Notes: generated by a model not told the origin, from the sequence alone. DNA of 42,020 bases from Holophagaceae bacterium (GCA_017859955.1 JAFNAB010000011.1:1-42020), one strand, 5' to 3'. Shown: positions 23,978-34,170, counted from the first letter of the stretch. Translations and numbers: made by a program.

Positions 23978-26900
23978 GAGATCACCCCCTTGCGGCTCGG
24001 GGCCTTGGGCTTGCGTTTGGCGGGAGCCTTGGGCGCCTTGGGCTTGGGCTCCTTGGTGGCTGCGGGGACAGGTTCTTCCTCGGGTTCTTCCAGGGGTGCT
24101 GCCTCAGGGAGGGGCGCAGGCGGAACATGGATGTGCCCATTCCCGTTACCGTTCCCGTTCTCCTCGTCGCCCATGATGTCGGCGTCGGGCTCCAGGGCCA
24201 CCAGGCGGCGCAGGGCGTCGTCGTCGAGTTCCGTGAGCCAGCCCTCGCCGGTGCCGACCACGCGATCTGCGAGATCCCGCTTGGATTCCAGGATGGCGTC
24301 GATCTTCTCTTCCAGGGTGCCCATGGTGATGAGCTTATGGACCTGGACATTGCGGGTCTGACCGATGCGGTAGCTGCGGTCCGTGGCCTGGTCCTCCACC
24401 GCAGGGTTCCACCAGCGATCGAAATGGAAGACGTGGGTGGCGGCGGTGAGGTTCAGGCCCACGCCCCCTGCCTTGAGGCTCAGGAGCAGGATGGGTGGAG
24501 AATCCGGGTCCTCCTGGAAGCTGCGGACCATCTCGTCCCGCTGATCCCGGGTGGTGCCACCGTGGAGGAAGGGGGGCTCGAAGCCCAGGACATCCTTGAG
24601 GTGCACCTGGAGCCGATCGCCCATCTCCTTGAACTGGGTGAAGATGAGGGCGCGATCGCCGATTTCCACCACCTCTTCCAGCATCTCGGTCATGCGTTCC
24701 AGCTTGCCGCTGCGGCCCTTGTAGGGGCCGGTCTGGCGCAGGAAGTGGCTGGGGTGGTTGCAGATCTGCTTGAGGTGGGTGAGGAGGGCCAGAATGCGGC
24801 CCCTGCGCTCGATGGCGCTGGCCACGGCCAGGTCCTTGTCCATCTGCTCGACCCGGGCCTGGTAGAGGGTGGCCTGCTCCTTGGTGAGCTGGGTGTAGAC
24901 CTTCATCTCCTGCTTCTCCGGCAGGTCCTGGATGATGTTCCGGTCCGTCTTCAGGCGGCGCAGGATGAAGGGACCCACGCGCTGGCGCAGTTCCTGAGCG
25001 GCATCGGGGTCCCGGTACTTCTCGATGGGGGTGGCGAAAGCCTCCTTGAAGCTGCTCTCGCTGCCCAGGTAGCCCGGGAGGGCAAAGGCCAGGATTGACC
25101 ACAATTCGGAGAGGCGATTCTCGATGGGGGTGCCAGTGAGGGCCAGCTTGAAGGGGGCCCGGATGCGGCGGACGGCCTTGGCCTGGGCGCTCCCGGCGTT
25201 CTTGATGGCCTGGGCCTCGTCCACCACCACCATGCCCCAGGATCGGGCTCCGAAGATCTCCTCCTCCCGGCGGATCACGCCGTAGGTGGTGAGGACCACG
25301 GTGTGGGGGATGAAGGAAGCGGGCAGGACTTCCCGGTTGTTGCCGTGGTGTACGAAGAAGGGCAGCCCAGGGGCGAACTTCTCGATCTCCCGTTCCCAGT
25401 TGCCGAGGAGCGAGGTGGGACAGATGAGGAGGGTGGGAGGCCCGAACTTCGGGCTCTGGGCCTGACGGTAGAGGAGCATGGCCAGGACCTCGATGGTCTT
25501 GCCCAGACCCATGTCGTCCGCCAGGATGCCACCGAGTCCCAGGCGGCCCAGGCCCTCCAGCCAGGCTAGGCCCCGGAGCTGGTAGGGGCGCAGCTGGCCC
25601 CGGAACTCCCGGGGCTGGACGATGGGCTTGTCCGGCAGATTCTTGAGCTCCGAGAGGGCGGAGCCGAAGTCGCCGGCCACCTCGACCTCGATGGCCTCGC
25701 TGACGCCGGGGATGCGCGCCGTGCCTGTGAGGGCCGCCGCCAGGGCCTCGCCCCGGGTCATGCTCTCGAAACCTGCGCCCCGGCTGGCCTGGATGACCGC
25801 CGTGATCTGCTTGAGGGTTTCGGGGTCCAGGGCCACCCACTTGCCCTTCCAGGCCACCAGGGGGTGCTTGAGGCTGGCCATCTGGGCGAAATCCTCCAGG
25901 CCCAGCTGGTCATCCCCCAGCATGAGGGACCAGTCGGCGCTCACGCTGCCCTCCAGGCCCTCCTGGGTCTGTTCAATCTTGCTTTCCGCAAGGCTGCGGG
26001 CGCCCAGGCGGACCTTGGCGCGAAGGCGGCGGGCGCCTCCCAGTTCGGCCATCTCCTCCGGCGTGTGGATGAGGAAACCGGCCTCCTTGAGCTGGGTGGC
26101 TCCCCGGGTCAGGAAGGTCCAGGCCTCCGTGGGCGAGAGTTTGAGGTCTTCGGGCTTCTGCCCAGAGAGGGTTCCCTGAAGGGCAGGGAAGAAGGGCACG
26201 GCTCTAGCAAGGCCCCGCAGGAGCACCTTCCGGGCCTCCATGGCCACCAGCTCGGTGCCGGGCTCCCAGAGGCGGGAAACGGGAATGAAATCCCCCTCCT
26301 GGGTCTCCAGACCCACGCGCAGGGACCAGCCCGCCTCGGAAAGGCGGTCGGCCTCCTGGATGGCATCCTTGCCGGGGGGCAGGGGAGGAGCCTCCAGGCG
26401 GAGACTGGGGCGGATCCACTGGATCCTGGCACCCTCGCTCCACTGCTCCAGTTGTTCGCCCAGGGTCCGCTCCGTGACGCCCACGGTGGGGAACTCGCTC
26501 ATGGGGTGGCTGAGGGCAACCATGATTCTTTCATCCCATGGCAGGCGGTCCCGCTTGTGGCCCCTCAGGCGGTGGATGAGCCCCAGGCGGGGGTCCTCTC
26601 CCTGGCGCAGGGTCCCGGCGGCGAAGCGCACCAGGAAGTCGGCACCGTCCTCCAGGAATGCCTTCACCAGGGCATCGGCCTCAGGGGGCATGGCCAGATC
26701 GTCATCGATCTCTTCGGCCTCCAGGCCCCCCAGGGTCATGCCCTTGGTGAAGACCCACATATCGTCCTCGGGGAAGGCCAGCACCGAAGGGGGAATTGCC
26801 TTGACCAGCCTGTCCAGGGATTCGCGATCGGAAGGGCTGGTGAGGCTGATGCCCCAGGTAGCCCGCCAGGGCTGGGGGGCGGTGTTGAGCTGGGGCAGGA

Positions 26901-27225
26901 CCGCCCCGCGGATCACAAAGGACTGCAGGAGGCGCAGGGCCGAGGCCCAGAAGGCCAGGCTGCCGCCGACCTTTTCACCATCCGTGGGAAGACTGGCCAG
27001 CCAGGGCAGAGCCCGCTGCCAGCGCAGGGGCACGGTGTGGGTTTCAAGGAGGGTGGAGTCCGGCAGGAAGATCCTGGCCCGGGCCGGGGTGAGGCGATCC
27101 CTACCGTGGAGGTTCCCCGGCAGGGTCCTGAGAATCTTCTGCCAGGCCTGGGGATCGGCGTCCCCTGGGAGGCAGATCACGAAGCCTCGGTCCAGGGGAC
27201 GGTACTGAAGAATGGGGCGAATCAT
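23974..27225 (-). CDS. SNF2-family DEAD/DEAH-box ATPase (HepA/RapA-like)
   Basis: A 1083-residue protein. Residues 1 to about 540 are an N-terminal region of the bacterial SNF2-associated type. The ATPase core follows: motif I ADDMGLGKT near residue 570, motif II DEAQ near 670, LALTGTPIENRLSELWSILA, and the helicase C half (LKAGGVGLNLTAATHVFHFD, DQATDRSYRIGQTRNVQVHK). The last 90 residues are low complexity, with an (Asn-Gly) run and Pro/Lys/Ala repeats. SNF2 enzymes are double-stranded DNA translocases; bacterial members act in transcription recycling or remodelling, or in defence in some contexts. Neighbours here are housekeeping genes, which favours the former. Divergent from rpiB. Confidence 0.93.
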   Translation of the reverse strand: MIRPILQYRPLDRGFVICLPGDADPQAWQKILRTLPGNLHGRDRLTPARARIFLPDSTLLETHTVPLRWQRALPWLASLPTDGEKVGGSLAFWASALRLLQSFVIRGAVLPQLNTAPQPWRATWGISLTSPSDRESLDRLVKAIPPSVLAFPEDDMWVFTKGMTLGGLEAEEIDDDLAMPPEADALVKAFLEDGADFLVRFAAGTLRQGEDPRLGLIHRLRGHKRDRLPWDERIMVALSHPMSEFPTVGVTERTLGEQLEQWSEGARIQWIRPSLRLEAPPLPPGKDAIQEADRLSEAGWSLRVGLETQEGDFIPVSRLWEPGTELVAMEARKVLLRGLARAVPFFPALQGTLSGQKPEDLKLSPTEAWTFLTRGATQLKEAGFLIHTPEEMAELGGARRLRAKVRLGARSLAESKIEQTQEGLEGSVSADWSLMLGDDQLGLEDFAQMASLKHPLVAWKGKWVALDPETLKQITAVIQASRGAGFESMTRGEALAAALTGTARIPGVSEAIEVEVAGDFGSALSELKNLPDKPIVQPREFRGQLRPYQLRGLAWLEGLGRLGLGGILADDMGLGKTIEVLAMLLYRQAQSPKFGPPTLLICPTSLLGNWEREIEKFAPGLPFFVHHGNNREVLPASFIPHTVVLTTYGVIRREEEIFGARSWGMVVVDEAQAIKNAGSAQAKAVRRIRAPFKLALTGTPIENRLSELWSILAFALPGYLGSESSFKEAFATPIEKYRDPDAAQELRQRVGPFILRRLKTDRNIIQDLPEKQEMKVYTQLTKEQATLYQARVEQMDKDLAVASAIERRGRILALLTHLKQICNHPSHFLRQTGPYKGRSGKLERMTEMLEEVVEIGDRALIFTQFKEMGDRLQVHLKDVLGFEPPFLHGGTTRDQRDEMVRSFQEDPDSPPILLLSLKAGGVGLNLTAATHVFHFDRWWNPAVEDQATDRSYRIGQTRNVQVHKLITMGTLEEKIDAILESKRDLADRVVGTGEGWLTELDDDALRRLVALEPDADIMGDEENGNGNGNGHIHVPPAPLPEAAPLEEPEEEPVPAATKEPKPKAPKAPAKRKPKAPSRKGVIS

Positions 27226-27272
27226 AGGGAGACCCCGGGCCGTTCAGCTACCCTGGAGAGGGGAGCTACATC

Positions 27273-27698
27273 ATGAAAATCGGATTTGCGAGCGATCATG
27301 CAGGTTACGACCTCAAAGAACGCCTTAAGGCGTGGGCTATTGCCCAGGGACACGAGGCGGTGGACTTTGGTACCGACGGGCCTGCCTCTGTGGATTACCC
27401 GGATTTTGCGCACCGGGCGGCGACGGCGAAGGATCAGTGGGAAAGGCTAGTGCTGGTATGTGGTTCCGGCATCGGCATCAGCATTGCTGCCAACCGCCAT
27501 ACCGGCATCCGCTGCGCCCTGGTGACCTCCCACGAGCACGCGCAACTGGCCAGACAGCACAATGACGCGAACGCCATCGCATTTGGCCAGCGGCTGACGG
27601 ATCCGCTCCAGGCAGAATCTTACCTCAAAACCTTCCTGGAAACGCCATTCGAAAACGGCAGACATCAGGGCCGGGTGGATAAGATTGAAATCCATTAG
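27273..27698 (+). CDS. rpiB: Ribose-5-phosphate isomerase B
   Basis: A 141-residue RpiB/LacAB isomerase, which interconverts ribose 5-phosphate and ribulose 5-phosphate in the pentose phosphate pathway. Active-site landmarks are GFASDHAGYDLK (D8, H9), the catalytic C63 in LVLVCGSGIGISIAANR, and RHTGIRCALV with HNDANAIAFGQR. GGAGAGGGGAG supplies the ribosome site. RNase PH follows after 13 bases and the lipase gene overlaps that, giving a three-gene unit. Confidence 0.95.
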   Translation: MKIGFASDHAGYDLKERLKAWAIAQGHEAVDFGTDGPASVDYPDFAHRAATAKDQWERLVLVCGSGIGISIAANRHTGIRCALVTSHEHAQLARQHNDANAIAFGQRLTDPLQAESYLKTFLETPFENGRHQGRVDKIEIH

Positions 27699-27711
27699 AA
27701 AGGATTAGTGC

Positions 27712-28428
27712 ATGCGGTTGTCTGAAGAACTGAGACCCCTCACCCTCGAGCTGGGGGTCCAGCTCCACGCCGCTGGCTCCTGCCTCGTGCGCATGGGGAA
27801 CACCCACGTCCTCTGCTCCGCCAGTCTGGAGGAGAAGGTGCCGGGCTGGATGAAGGGCAAGGGCCGGGGTTGGATCACCGCCGAATACGGGATGCTCCCC
27901 GGAGCCACCCACACCCGTACGGATCGGGAGGCCGCCCGGGGCAAGCAGCAGGGCCGCACCGTGGAGATTCAGCGTCTCATCGGCCGGGCCCTCCGCCAGG
28001 CCGTGGACCTCGAGGCCCTGGGGGAGCGGCAGATCACCCTGGACTGCGACGTGCTCAACGCGGATGGTGGCACCCGTTGCGCCGCCATCACCGGGGCCTG
28101 GGTGGCCCTGGCGGTGGCTCTGCGCCAGGCTGGGCTGGAAGCGGCGCTGGTGCGCCAGGTCGCCGCGGTCAGCATCGGCGTGGTGGAATCTGGTGAGGGG
28201 CGCAAGGGACTGGCTCTGGACCTGGAATATGAAGAGGACCACCTGGCCGCCGTGGACAGCAACCTGGTGGCGACCCGGGCAATTTCCGGGGGGGAACTGG
28301 AGCTGGTGGAATTCCAATCCACGGGCGAAGGCCGCAGTTTCACTCGGACCGAGGCCATGGCCCTGGTGGACATGGGGCTCCGGGGCTGTGAAGCCCTCAT
28401 GGAGGCCCAGCAGCAGGCCCTGGGATGA
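27712..28428 (+). CDS. rph: Ribonuclease PH
   Basis: A 238-residue phosphate-dependent 3'-5' exoribonuclease that trims tRNA 3' ends. Family landmarks: [79 protein letters not shown] and [15 protein letters not shown]. Full length and intact. The ribosome site is AAAGGA. Its stop overlaps the next start in an ATGA. Confidence 0.97.
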   Translation: MRLSEELRPLTLELGVQLHAAGSCLVRMGNTHVLCSASLEEKVPGWMKGKGRGWITAEYGMLPGATHTRTDREAARGKQQGRTVEIQRLIGRALRQAVDLEALGERQITLDCDVLNADGGTRCAAITGAWVALAVALRQAGLEAALVRQVAAVSIGVVESGEGRKGLALDLEYEEDHLAAVDSNLVATRAISGGELELVEFQSTGEGRSFTRTEAMALVDMGLRGCEALMEAQQQALG

Positions 28429-31121
28429 GCGTCCGCGGCCTCCTGGCGCTGACTTCCCTGACCCTGGCGGCAGCGCCGGAGACCGCTCCACTGGTTGTCC
28501 CGGTCAATCTCGTCCCCCCGGACTACATCTTCCACTTCACGCCCCGGGTGAAGGTGCCGGGGCTTCCCAGGACCGCGTTGGTGCTGAGCGGTGGTGGAGC
28601 CCGGGGTATCGCCCACATTGGGGTCATCCAGCGTCTGGAAGAGCTGGGCTACCCCATCGATTCCGTGGCGGGCACCAGCGCCGGGTCCCTCGTGGGCGCC
28701 CTCTATGCCTGTGGGTATTCAGGACGTGAGATCGAGACCCTCTTCGCCCGGGTCGACTTCAATCAGGCCTTCCTGGATCCGCTCCAGCGCAGTCCTGGTA
28801 GCACCCTGGAGGAACAGGAGGCCGATAACGGCACCCTGCTCTCGGTGGAAGTGGACCGGGGTCGCCCCAGTTTCGCCCTGGGGCTCCGGAACGGCCTGGA
28901 GATCCAGCGCACTCTGGAAGGCCTCCTGGCGCGGGGGAGCTACTTCAGCGGCGGCGATTTCGACCGACTCCGGGTGCCTCTCCGGGTCGTGGCCACCAAC
29001 CTCACCACGGGCAAACCCAAGGTCTTCGCCCAAGGGGATATGGTGGAGGCACTACGGGCTTCCATGGCGGTGTGGGGGGCTTTTCGCCCGGTGGTGATTG
29101 GTGATGAGCAATTCGTTGACGGGGCCATGTCGGAGAACATCCCCGTCATGACGGCCAAGGAGGCCTTCCACCAGGACCTCACGCTTGCGGTGGATGTGAG
29201 CAACCCCATGGGGCAGGGGAACCCCAACAACTTCTTTTCGGTGACCGCGCGGGCCCTGGATCTGGCCATCGAGCGCCAGCAGGACCTGAGCCGGGCCGCC
29301 GCCAGCCTGGTGCTCCGCCCCAAGCTCGACATCGTGCCCTTTGCCAGCTACGGCACCCAAGTGCCCGGTCTGGTCAGGGCCGGACGTGACGCGTTGGACG
29401 CCAATATCGATGAGCTGGGGAAGCTTACCCTCGCACCCCTCGGGGAGGAGCTGATCCCAGGAGCGCGGCGGATCGAGATCTGTGGTATTTCTTCGAAGCG
29501 TCTCCAGGAAACCCGGGACGCCCTGGTGAATCCGGGCGAACCCATCCGGATGCGCCACGTCCAGGTCCTCCTGCAGCAGGCCCTGGTGCACGGGCTGGCC
29601 AAGTCCGGAAGCGTGTCTCTCACTGGGGATCTGCTCCAGCTGAGGCTGGAGCCTTATGCCCCGGTGCGAGGCCTTTTGGTGGAAGCCCCGGAGGCCTGGA
29701 GACCGACTTTCCAGGCCGAACTGGCGGCCCAGTGCCCCCTGGGCCAACCATTCAACCCAGAGGCCTTCGGTCTTCTGCTTGAACGCTGGGTGCATAGGAT
29801 GGTTGGCAACGGCGACCCTCTGGTGGATGCCCGGGGAAGCGGCTTTGACGAGTCCACGGGCACCCTGAAGGTGCGCATTCGGCAGCCCCTGCTGCGAAGC
29901 CTGGATATCCGAGGAGGACGTAAACGGGATCGACGCTACCTGGAGAGCCTACTGGCCCCCTTGAAGGGGCGTCCTCTCAAGGTTCGGGAGCTCCGGAACT
30001 GTCTCACCCTTGGAGAGCGTCGCCTCAAGCTCTCCGAGCTTCGCTACCGGTTCAGGCCGTTGGCGGATCCCCACAGCGGAGAGGAGGGTGTGGAGCTGGT
30101 CCTGGTGCCCGTTCCCCGGGATGTCGATGCCGTGGATTTCACGCTGGGCTTCGAGTCCACCCTCGGCAGCCAGGTGGGCTGCGCCTATACCACCCGGGAC
30201 TTCCTGAGCACGGGAGCGGAACTGGAAGTGGCCGGGGGACTAAACCGACTCCAGCAGCAGGCTCGGGTGGCCGCCCAGGAGGCCTTCAAGGCTTTCCCCG
30301 GGGCCGGACTCGAGGCCAGGGCATCCTGGCTCGATCAGCGGCTGGAACCCAGGCTGAGCCTGGAGTCTGGGACCCGGACCGACGAATTCCGTTTCGGAGA
30401 AGTGGGGCTCGGCACCTATGTGCGCTTCGGGAACCTGGGGCAGGGGAAGTTGAGCCTGGAGGCCACCCAGCGCTGGGGCGAGGCCAGGAGCGGCGGGACC
30501 TGGACGCCCCATCGTTCCTTCGCGGGAGAGCTCTCGGGGGAATGGGACAACCTGGACCGCCATACCTTCCCGGAGCAGGGACATCTCCTCAGGGCGCGCT
30601 TCGGCCGGGGCCTGGCCCAGGACAGCTCCACCTCCTTCCGGTTGGGCTACCTGCGTTCCCGCAACCTGTACCCCCTCCTGGAGCTGGACCCTTCCACCAG
30701 GGTGGGGCTGGATCTCGATGGTGAATGGGGTTGGGGGAAGGCCCTGCCTCTGGATCAGTGGTGGACGGTGGGAGGGCCGACCTTCCTCGTGGGCAGCCAG
30801 GCCTTGGATTGCCTGACTCCCAACTTTGTGGTGGGGCGCCTGGGCCTGCCCATCCGGACCAACGGCCCCATGGGGCTCTCCCTCCAGGTGGTGCCTCGCT
30901 TTGACTACGCCTGCTTCTCCACCGAGGCCGGTCACCTGTTCCGCGGCACCCGTGCCATGGGGCAGGGCCTGGTCGTGCGCACCATGGTGGCAAAGTTCTA
31001 CGTGGAACTTTCGTACGGATTCCTGCGCGCCTACACGCCGGAGCAGGGCTGGACCCGCGCCACCGGTAGCTTCAACGCGCTCATCGGGGCCCGTCCCTTC
31101 GATCTGTGGCGGCGTAAATAA
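28425..31121 (+). CDS. Patatin-like phospholipase with POTRA-like and outer-membrane barrel domains
   Basis: An 898-residue protein of the PlpD/type Vd autotransporter type. A short hydrophobic signal-like segment ([12 protein letters not shown]) starts it. The patatin lipase domain has the oxyanion loop [12 protein letters not shown], nucleophile S85 in GTSAGS and catalytic D232 in [10 protein letters not shown]. From about residue 380 comes a region with POTRA-like character, and from about residue 565 a BamA/Omp85-like beta barrel with alternating residues and aromatic strand ends, finishing [11 protein letters not shown]. The lipase is therefore probably exported through its own outer-membrane barrel. 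Its link to rph is one of position only (ATGA overlap). Function outside the cell is unknown. Confidence 0.9.
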   Translation: MSVRGLLALTSLTLAAAPETAPLVVPVNLVPPDYIFHFTPRVKVPGLPRTALVLSGGGARGIAHIGVIQRLEELGYPIDSVAGTSAGSLVGALYACGYSGREIETLFARVDFNQAFLDPLQRSPGSTLEEQEADNGTLLSVEVDRGRPSFALGLRNGLEIQRTLEGLLARGSYFSGGDFDRLRVPLRVVATNLTTGKPKVFAQGDMVEALRASMAVWGAFRPVVIGDEQFVDGAMSENIPVMTAKEAFHQDLTLAVDVSNPMGQGNPNNFFSVTARALDLAIERQQDLSRAAASLVLRPKLDIVPFASYGTQVPGLVRAGRDALDANIDELGKLTLAPLGEELIPGARRIEICGISSKRLQETRDALVNPGEPIRMRHVQVLLQQALVHGLAKSGSVSLTGDLLQLRLEPYAPVRGLLVEAPEAWRPTFQAELAAQCPLGQPFNPEAFGLLLERWVHRMVGNGDPLVDARGSGFDESTGTLKVRIRQPLLRSLDIRGGRKRDRRYLESLLAPLKGRPLKVRELRNCLTLGERRLKLSELRYRFRPLADPHSGEEGVELVLVPVPRDVDAVDFTLGFESTLGSQVGCAYTTRDFLSTGAELEVAGGLNRLQQQARVAAQEAFKAFPGAGLEARASWLDQRLEPRLSLESGTRTDEFRFGEVGLGTYVRFGNLGQGKLSLEATQRWGEARSGGTWTPHRSFAGELSGEWDNLDRHTFPEQGHLLRARFGRGLAQDSSTSFRLGYLRSRNLYPLLELDPSTRVGLDLDGEWGWGKALPLDQWWTVGGPTFLVGSQALDCLTPNFVVGRLGLPIRTNGPMGLSLQVVPRFDYACFSTEAGHLFRGTRAMGQGLVVRTMVAKFYVELSYGFLRAYTPEQGWTRATGSFNALIGARPFDLWRRK

Positions 31122-31129
31122 GGGCCTGG

Positions 31130-31765
31130 TCAGTGCAGGTTCTTCACGACCTCCATCACGCCATCCACCATGAACTGCACCCCGATGGCCGCCAGGAGCA
31201 GGCCCATGATGCGCTCCAGGACGGCAATCCCGCTTCGCCCCAGGAGACGCTGGATGGGGTCGGCGGTGCGCAGGAGCAGGTAGGCGATCAGGCAGGTCAA
31301 TGCTGCGGAGATGACCACCGGAATGATGGCGGTGTAGGTGCCGCCCCGCCCGGCCAGTACCATCACCGTGACAATGGAGCCAGGGCCCGCCAGGAGGGGC
31401 ATGGCCAGGGGCACGATGGCCACGTCGGCCTTGTTTTCGAACTCCATCTCCTCCTCCGGCGAGGAGCGGGTGCGGGTGGGCTGGGCCCGGAGCATGTCGA
31501 TGGCGGTCATGACCAGCAGGAAGCCTCCGGCCATGCGCATGGCAGGCATGGTGATCCCGAAGAGCCTGAAGACCAGTCCACCGAAGATGGCGAAAAAGCT
31601 CAGCAATCCGAAGGCCAGCAGGGTAGCCCGCTTGGCCATGGCCCGGCGCTTCTCCCGGGTGCTGTGGGCCGTGATGGCGATGAAGATGGGCACCAGACCC
31701 AGGGGGTCCACGATGAAGAAGATGGCCGAGAAGGTGACCAGGAAGTAGGTGAAGTTGGCTCTCAT
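31130..31765 (-). CDS. MarC/NAAT family membrane protein
   Basis: A 211-residue inner-membrane protein with six predicted hydrophobic segments. Characteristic stretches are FFIVDPLGLVPIFIAITAHS near residue 15, PAMRMAGGFLLVMTAIDMLR, VAIVPLAMPLLAGPGSIVTV and the closing LERIMGLLLAAIGVQFMVDG. The family is annotated as neutral amino acid transporter-like, but the true substrate of most MarC proteins is not established. The start overlaps the stop of the hemerythrin-HAD gene (ATGA), and it is the last gene of the seven-gene minus-strand operon. It is convergent with the lipase gene, 8 bases apart. Confidence 0.92.
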   Translation of the reverse strand: MRANFTYFLVTFSAIFFIVDPLGLVPIFIAITAHSTREKRRAMAKRATLLAFGLLSFFAIFGGLVFRLFGITMPAMRMAGGFLLVMTAIDMLRAQPTRTRSSPEEEMEFENKADVAIVPLAMPLLAGPGSIVTVMVLAGRGGTYTAIIPVVISAALTCLIAYLLLRTADPIQRLLGRSGIAVLERIMGLLLAAIGVQFMVDGVMEVVKNLH

Positions 31766-32784
31766 TCCAGCCCCCTGATGTTGAAGCCCTTCAGGGCGGA
31801 GCGCAGTTCGGCATAGCCGGTGTACGTGATGCCGTGGAGGAGCTGCCGGTCTGCGGCCTCGGTGAACTCGGCCCGGTCATCGATAAAGAGGCATTCCTCC
31901 GCCATGAGACCCAGCTTGTCCAGGGCGTCCTGGTAGATCCTGGGATCGGGCTTGAGGGCCCTGGCCTCATAGGAGAGCGTGACGGCATCGAAAAGGGGGA
32001 AGACTGGGATCGTGCTGATCCCCCGCTCGAAGTGCCAGGGGTTGGTGTTGGAGAGCAGTCCCAGTTTGTAGTGGGGCTTCAATCGGCGGATCAGGCTGCA
32101 GGTGGATTCGATGGGGGTGAAGATCTCTGTGTAGGCAGAAATGAGTAATTCATTGTGAATGTGGCACCCGCAGAGCTCCTCCATGCCCTTCATGAAGCTC
32201 GATCCATCCATGTCTCCGCGCTCGAAGGCTTCCGTCAGGGTGGAGAGGCCATAAATGCGTTTCTCCAGCTCATCCACCGGGAGGCCCGAGAGTCCTGAAA
32301 GGGCCCTCAGGAATCGGCCGTTGTCGAAGCGGCAGATCACGTTCCCGAAATCGAAGATGATGCCCCGGATCGGCGCCCGGTCCCGGTAGCCCCGCAGGCA
32401 GTTCCCGAACTCCAGATCGAGGACGCCGATGTGCTGATGGACCCAGTTCTCGAGAAAGGTCTGGGTCTCCTTCAGGAGTTTCGGATCCGAAGGGTCGTAG
32501 GCCAGGCTCAATTCCAGGACGCGGGAGATGAAGTGGCCGTGTTCGGCTTGATGGGCGGTCAGACCCTCGTAGCCTGCGGCCTTCATGTAGCGTTCCTCGG
32601 TGCTGAAGTGGATCAGGGCATAGTCTCCCAGCCTGCCGAAGATCTCCCGCAGGCTGACGGGCTTGGCCCTGGCGGAGAGACGGTGCGCCTCGTTCAGGAT
32701 CTCCAGCAGGCCCCGGTGCTGCTCATCGAGCTCCTTGTAATGAAGCTCGTACGCGGGCTTCCATGCGAAGACATGGGCGCTCAC
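31762..32784 (-). CDS. Bacteriohemerythrin fused to YihX-like HAD phosphatase
   Basis: A 340-residue two-domain protein. Residues 1-130 are a complete bacteriohemerythrin with all seven di-iron ligands: H23 (DEQH), H59 and E63 (HFSTEE), H78 and H82 (HQAEH), H118 and D123 (HQHIGVLD). Residues 139-335 are a HAD-IA phosphatase resembling YihX (glucose-1-phosphatase): motif I FDFGNVICRFD with D145, motif II LLSNTN, motif III lysine in LKPDPRIYQ, motif IV FIDDRAEF. The second Asp of motif I is glycine, as in YihX. Hemerythrins bind O2 or sense it, so an oxygen- or iron-responsive phosphatase is inferred. GTG 32784 is chosen because it overlaps the prepilin peptidase stop (GTGA); a longer in-frame reading would run through that gene. 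Confidence 0.85.
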   Translation of the reverse strand: MSAHVFAWKPAYELHYKELDEQHRGLLEILNEAHRLSARAKPVSLREIFGRLGDYALIHFSTEERYMKAAGYEGLTAHQAEHGHFISRVLELSLAYDPSDPKLLKETQTFLENWVHQHIGVLDLEFGNCLRGYRDRAPIRGIIFDFGNVICRFDNGRFLRALSGLSGLPVDELEKRIYGLSTLTEAFERGDMDGSSFMKGMEELCGCHIHNELLISAYTEIFTPIESTCSLIRRLKPHYKLGLLSNTNPWHFERGISTIPVFPLFDAVTLSYEARALKPDPRIYQDALDKLGLMAEECLFIDDRAEFTEAADRQLLHGITYTGYAELRSALKGFNIRGLE

Positions 32785-33695
32785 TGCATCAACCCAAGGT
32801 AGGCGACCCAGAGGGCCGGTCCGTAGAAGACAATGGGCGGCGTGACAATGGCCAGGGCGCAGCCAAAGGGCAGCATGGTCTTGCCCGTGGCACGCCGCAG
32901 TAGGATCAGGGGCAGACCCACCAGGGTGCCCAGGAAGGCGCCACCGAAAAGGATGCCCAGCATGGGGCCCCAGCCCCAAAAGGCTCCCAGCCAGGCCAGC
33001 ATCTTGAAATCGCCCATGCCCAGGCCGTCGGTCTTTCGGATCCACTTGAAGATCTGATTGAAGAGGGCGGGGCCCCCATAGCCCAGGGCCAGCCCGATGA
33101 GGCTGGTCTTCCAGTCCACGGCTTGGCCGAAGAGGTGCCACCCCGGGGCCCCCTGGAGGCCGTTGAAAAAGGTATCCACCGAAAGCAGCTGGTTACCGCT
33201 TATCCAGATCCGGGTGGCGTGGGCGGGCCAAAAGATCTGGGGCAGAGTGAAGAGGACCCCCAGGGCCATGAGGGGAAACTGGAGGGCATCCGGGAGGATG
33301 AACTCGGTCAGGTCCGTGAAGAAGAGGACCAGAAGGGCGTAGCCACAGATGAGGCCCTTGAGCCAGATCAGGGTGCCGAAAGGGAAGAGCCAGGGGGAGG
33401 CCGCGAAAATCAGGCCGGAAAGCAGCTCCACCAGGGGGTAGCGGACGGGGATCCGCCATCCGCAGGAGGCACACTTCCCCCGGAGCCAGAGCCAGGCCAG
33501 GAGCGGGACATTGTGGTACCAGCGGATGGGGGCCTTGCAGGAGGGGCAGTGGCTGGGTTTGGTGGCCACATTGCGATCCTCCGGCTCCTCCTGGGGGAGA
33601 CGGTGGATCAGCACGTTGGCGAATGAACCCAGCACCAGACCGAAAGCGGCCAGGATCGTGGACAGGAGCCAGGGGGGCAGGTCGATGGTGGGCAT
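32781..33695 (-). CDS. pilD: Type IV prepilin peptidase/N-methyltransferase
   Basis: A 304-residue polytopic inner-membrane aspartic protease that cleaves and N-methylates type IV prepilins and type II secretion pseudopilins. The N-terminal domain contains the paired cysteines CPSC and CASC of the cytoplasmic zinc loop. The catalytic aspartates are in FFTDLTEFILPD and GLGMGDFKMLAW. About eight hydrophobic segments are visible, beginning LLSTILAAFGLVLGSFANVL. It is slightly longer than most homologues because of an insert after LPQIFWPAHAT. No pilin genes are in the window. Co-transcribed with the peroxiredoxin upstream (13 bases) and the hemerythrin-HAD gene downstream. Confidence 0.95.
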   Translation of the reverse strand: MPTIDLPPWLLSTILAAFGLVLGSFANVLIHRLPQEEPEDRNVATKPSHCPSCKAPIRWYHNVPLLAWLWLRGKCASCGWRIPVRYPLVELLSGLIFAASPWLFPFGTLIWLKGLICGYALLVLFFTDLTEFILPDALQFPLMALGVLFTLPQIFWPAHATRIWISGNQLLSVDTFFNGLQGAPGWHLFGQAVDWKTSLIGLALGYGGPALFNQIFKWIRKTDGLGMGDFKMLAWLGAFWGWGPMLGILFGGAFLGTLVGLPLILLRRATGKTMLPFGCALAIVTPPIVFYGPALWVAYLGLMQ

Positions 33696-33708
33696 GCCCC
33701 AGTGTAGA

Positions 33709-34170
33709 TCAGGCCGTCAATTCCTGGATCTTCGCCAATACCACTTCCACATGTCCCTTGACGCTCACCTTGGGCCAGACGTGGCGGATGATCCCCTTGG
33801 GGTCCACCAGGAAGGTGCTCCGGATAATGCCCTCGGTCTCCTTGCCATACATGAGCTTCTTGCCGAAGGCCCCCAGGGGGGCCAGGAGGGCCTTTTCGGG
33901 ATCGGAAAGCAGAGGGAAGGGGAGCTGCTGCTTCTCGATGAAGTTCGCGTGACTCTTGAGGCTGTCCCGGCTGATGCCATAGACCCGTATACCCAGGGCC
34001 AGGACCCGGGCCCAGTTGTCCCGGAAATCACAGGCCTCCTGGGTGCAGCCCGGAGTGCTGTCCTTGGGGTAGGCATAGAGGACGGTCCATGACCCCCGCA
34101 GATCCCCGGGGCCGATGTTGCGCCCCTCGGTGGAGGGCAGGGAGAAGGGGGGAAGAGCTTGGCCGATCAT
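33709..34170 (-). CDS. bcp: Peroxiredoxin, PrxQ/Bcp type
   Basis: A 153-residue thiol peroxidase that reduces hydroperoxides using thioredoxin. The active site YPKDSTPGCTQEAC gives peroxidatic C42 and resolving C47, the five-residue spacing of the PrxQ/Bcp class. Later conserved segments are GISRDSLKSHANFIEK and PFPLLSDPEKALLAPLGAFG. Full length. Its ATG overlaps the permease stop (ATGA), a surprising position behind an ABC permease pair. Confidence 0.95.
   Translation of the reverse strand: MIGQALPPFSLPSTEGRNIGPGDLRGSWTVLYAYPKDSTPGCTQEACDFRDNWARVLALGIRVYGISRDSLKSHANFIEKQQLPFPLLSDPEKALLAPLGAFGKKLMYGKETEGIIRSTFLVDPKGIIRHVWPKVSVKGHVEVVLAKIQELTA

Noticed and set aside
24136-24162. Six-base tandem repeat encoding Asn-Gly in the SNF2 C-terminal tail
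   Set aside because: Only about four imperfect units in a low-complexity coding tail; no sign that it is a phase-variation site.
22883-24361. Long open frame (492 codons) on the + strand
   Set aside because: It is antisense to the SWIM and SNF2 genes, whose motifs are clear; high GC at third positions leaves long empty frames on the other strand. The product is Gly/Leu/Arg-rich with no domain.
32785-33141. In-frame 5' extension of the hemerythrin-HAD gene to 33141
   Set aside because: The extra 119 residues are the prepilin peptidase gene read out of frame; hemerythrin similarity begins right after GTG 32784.
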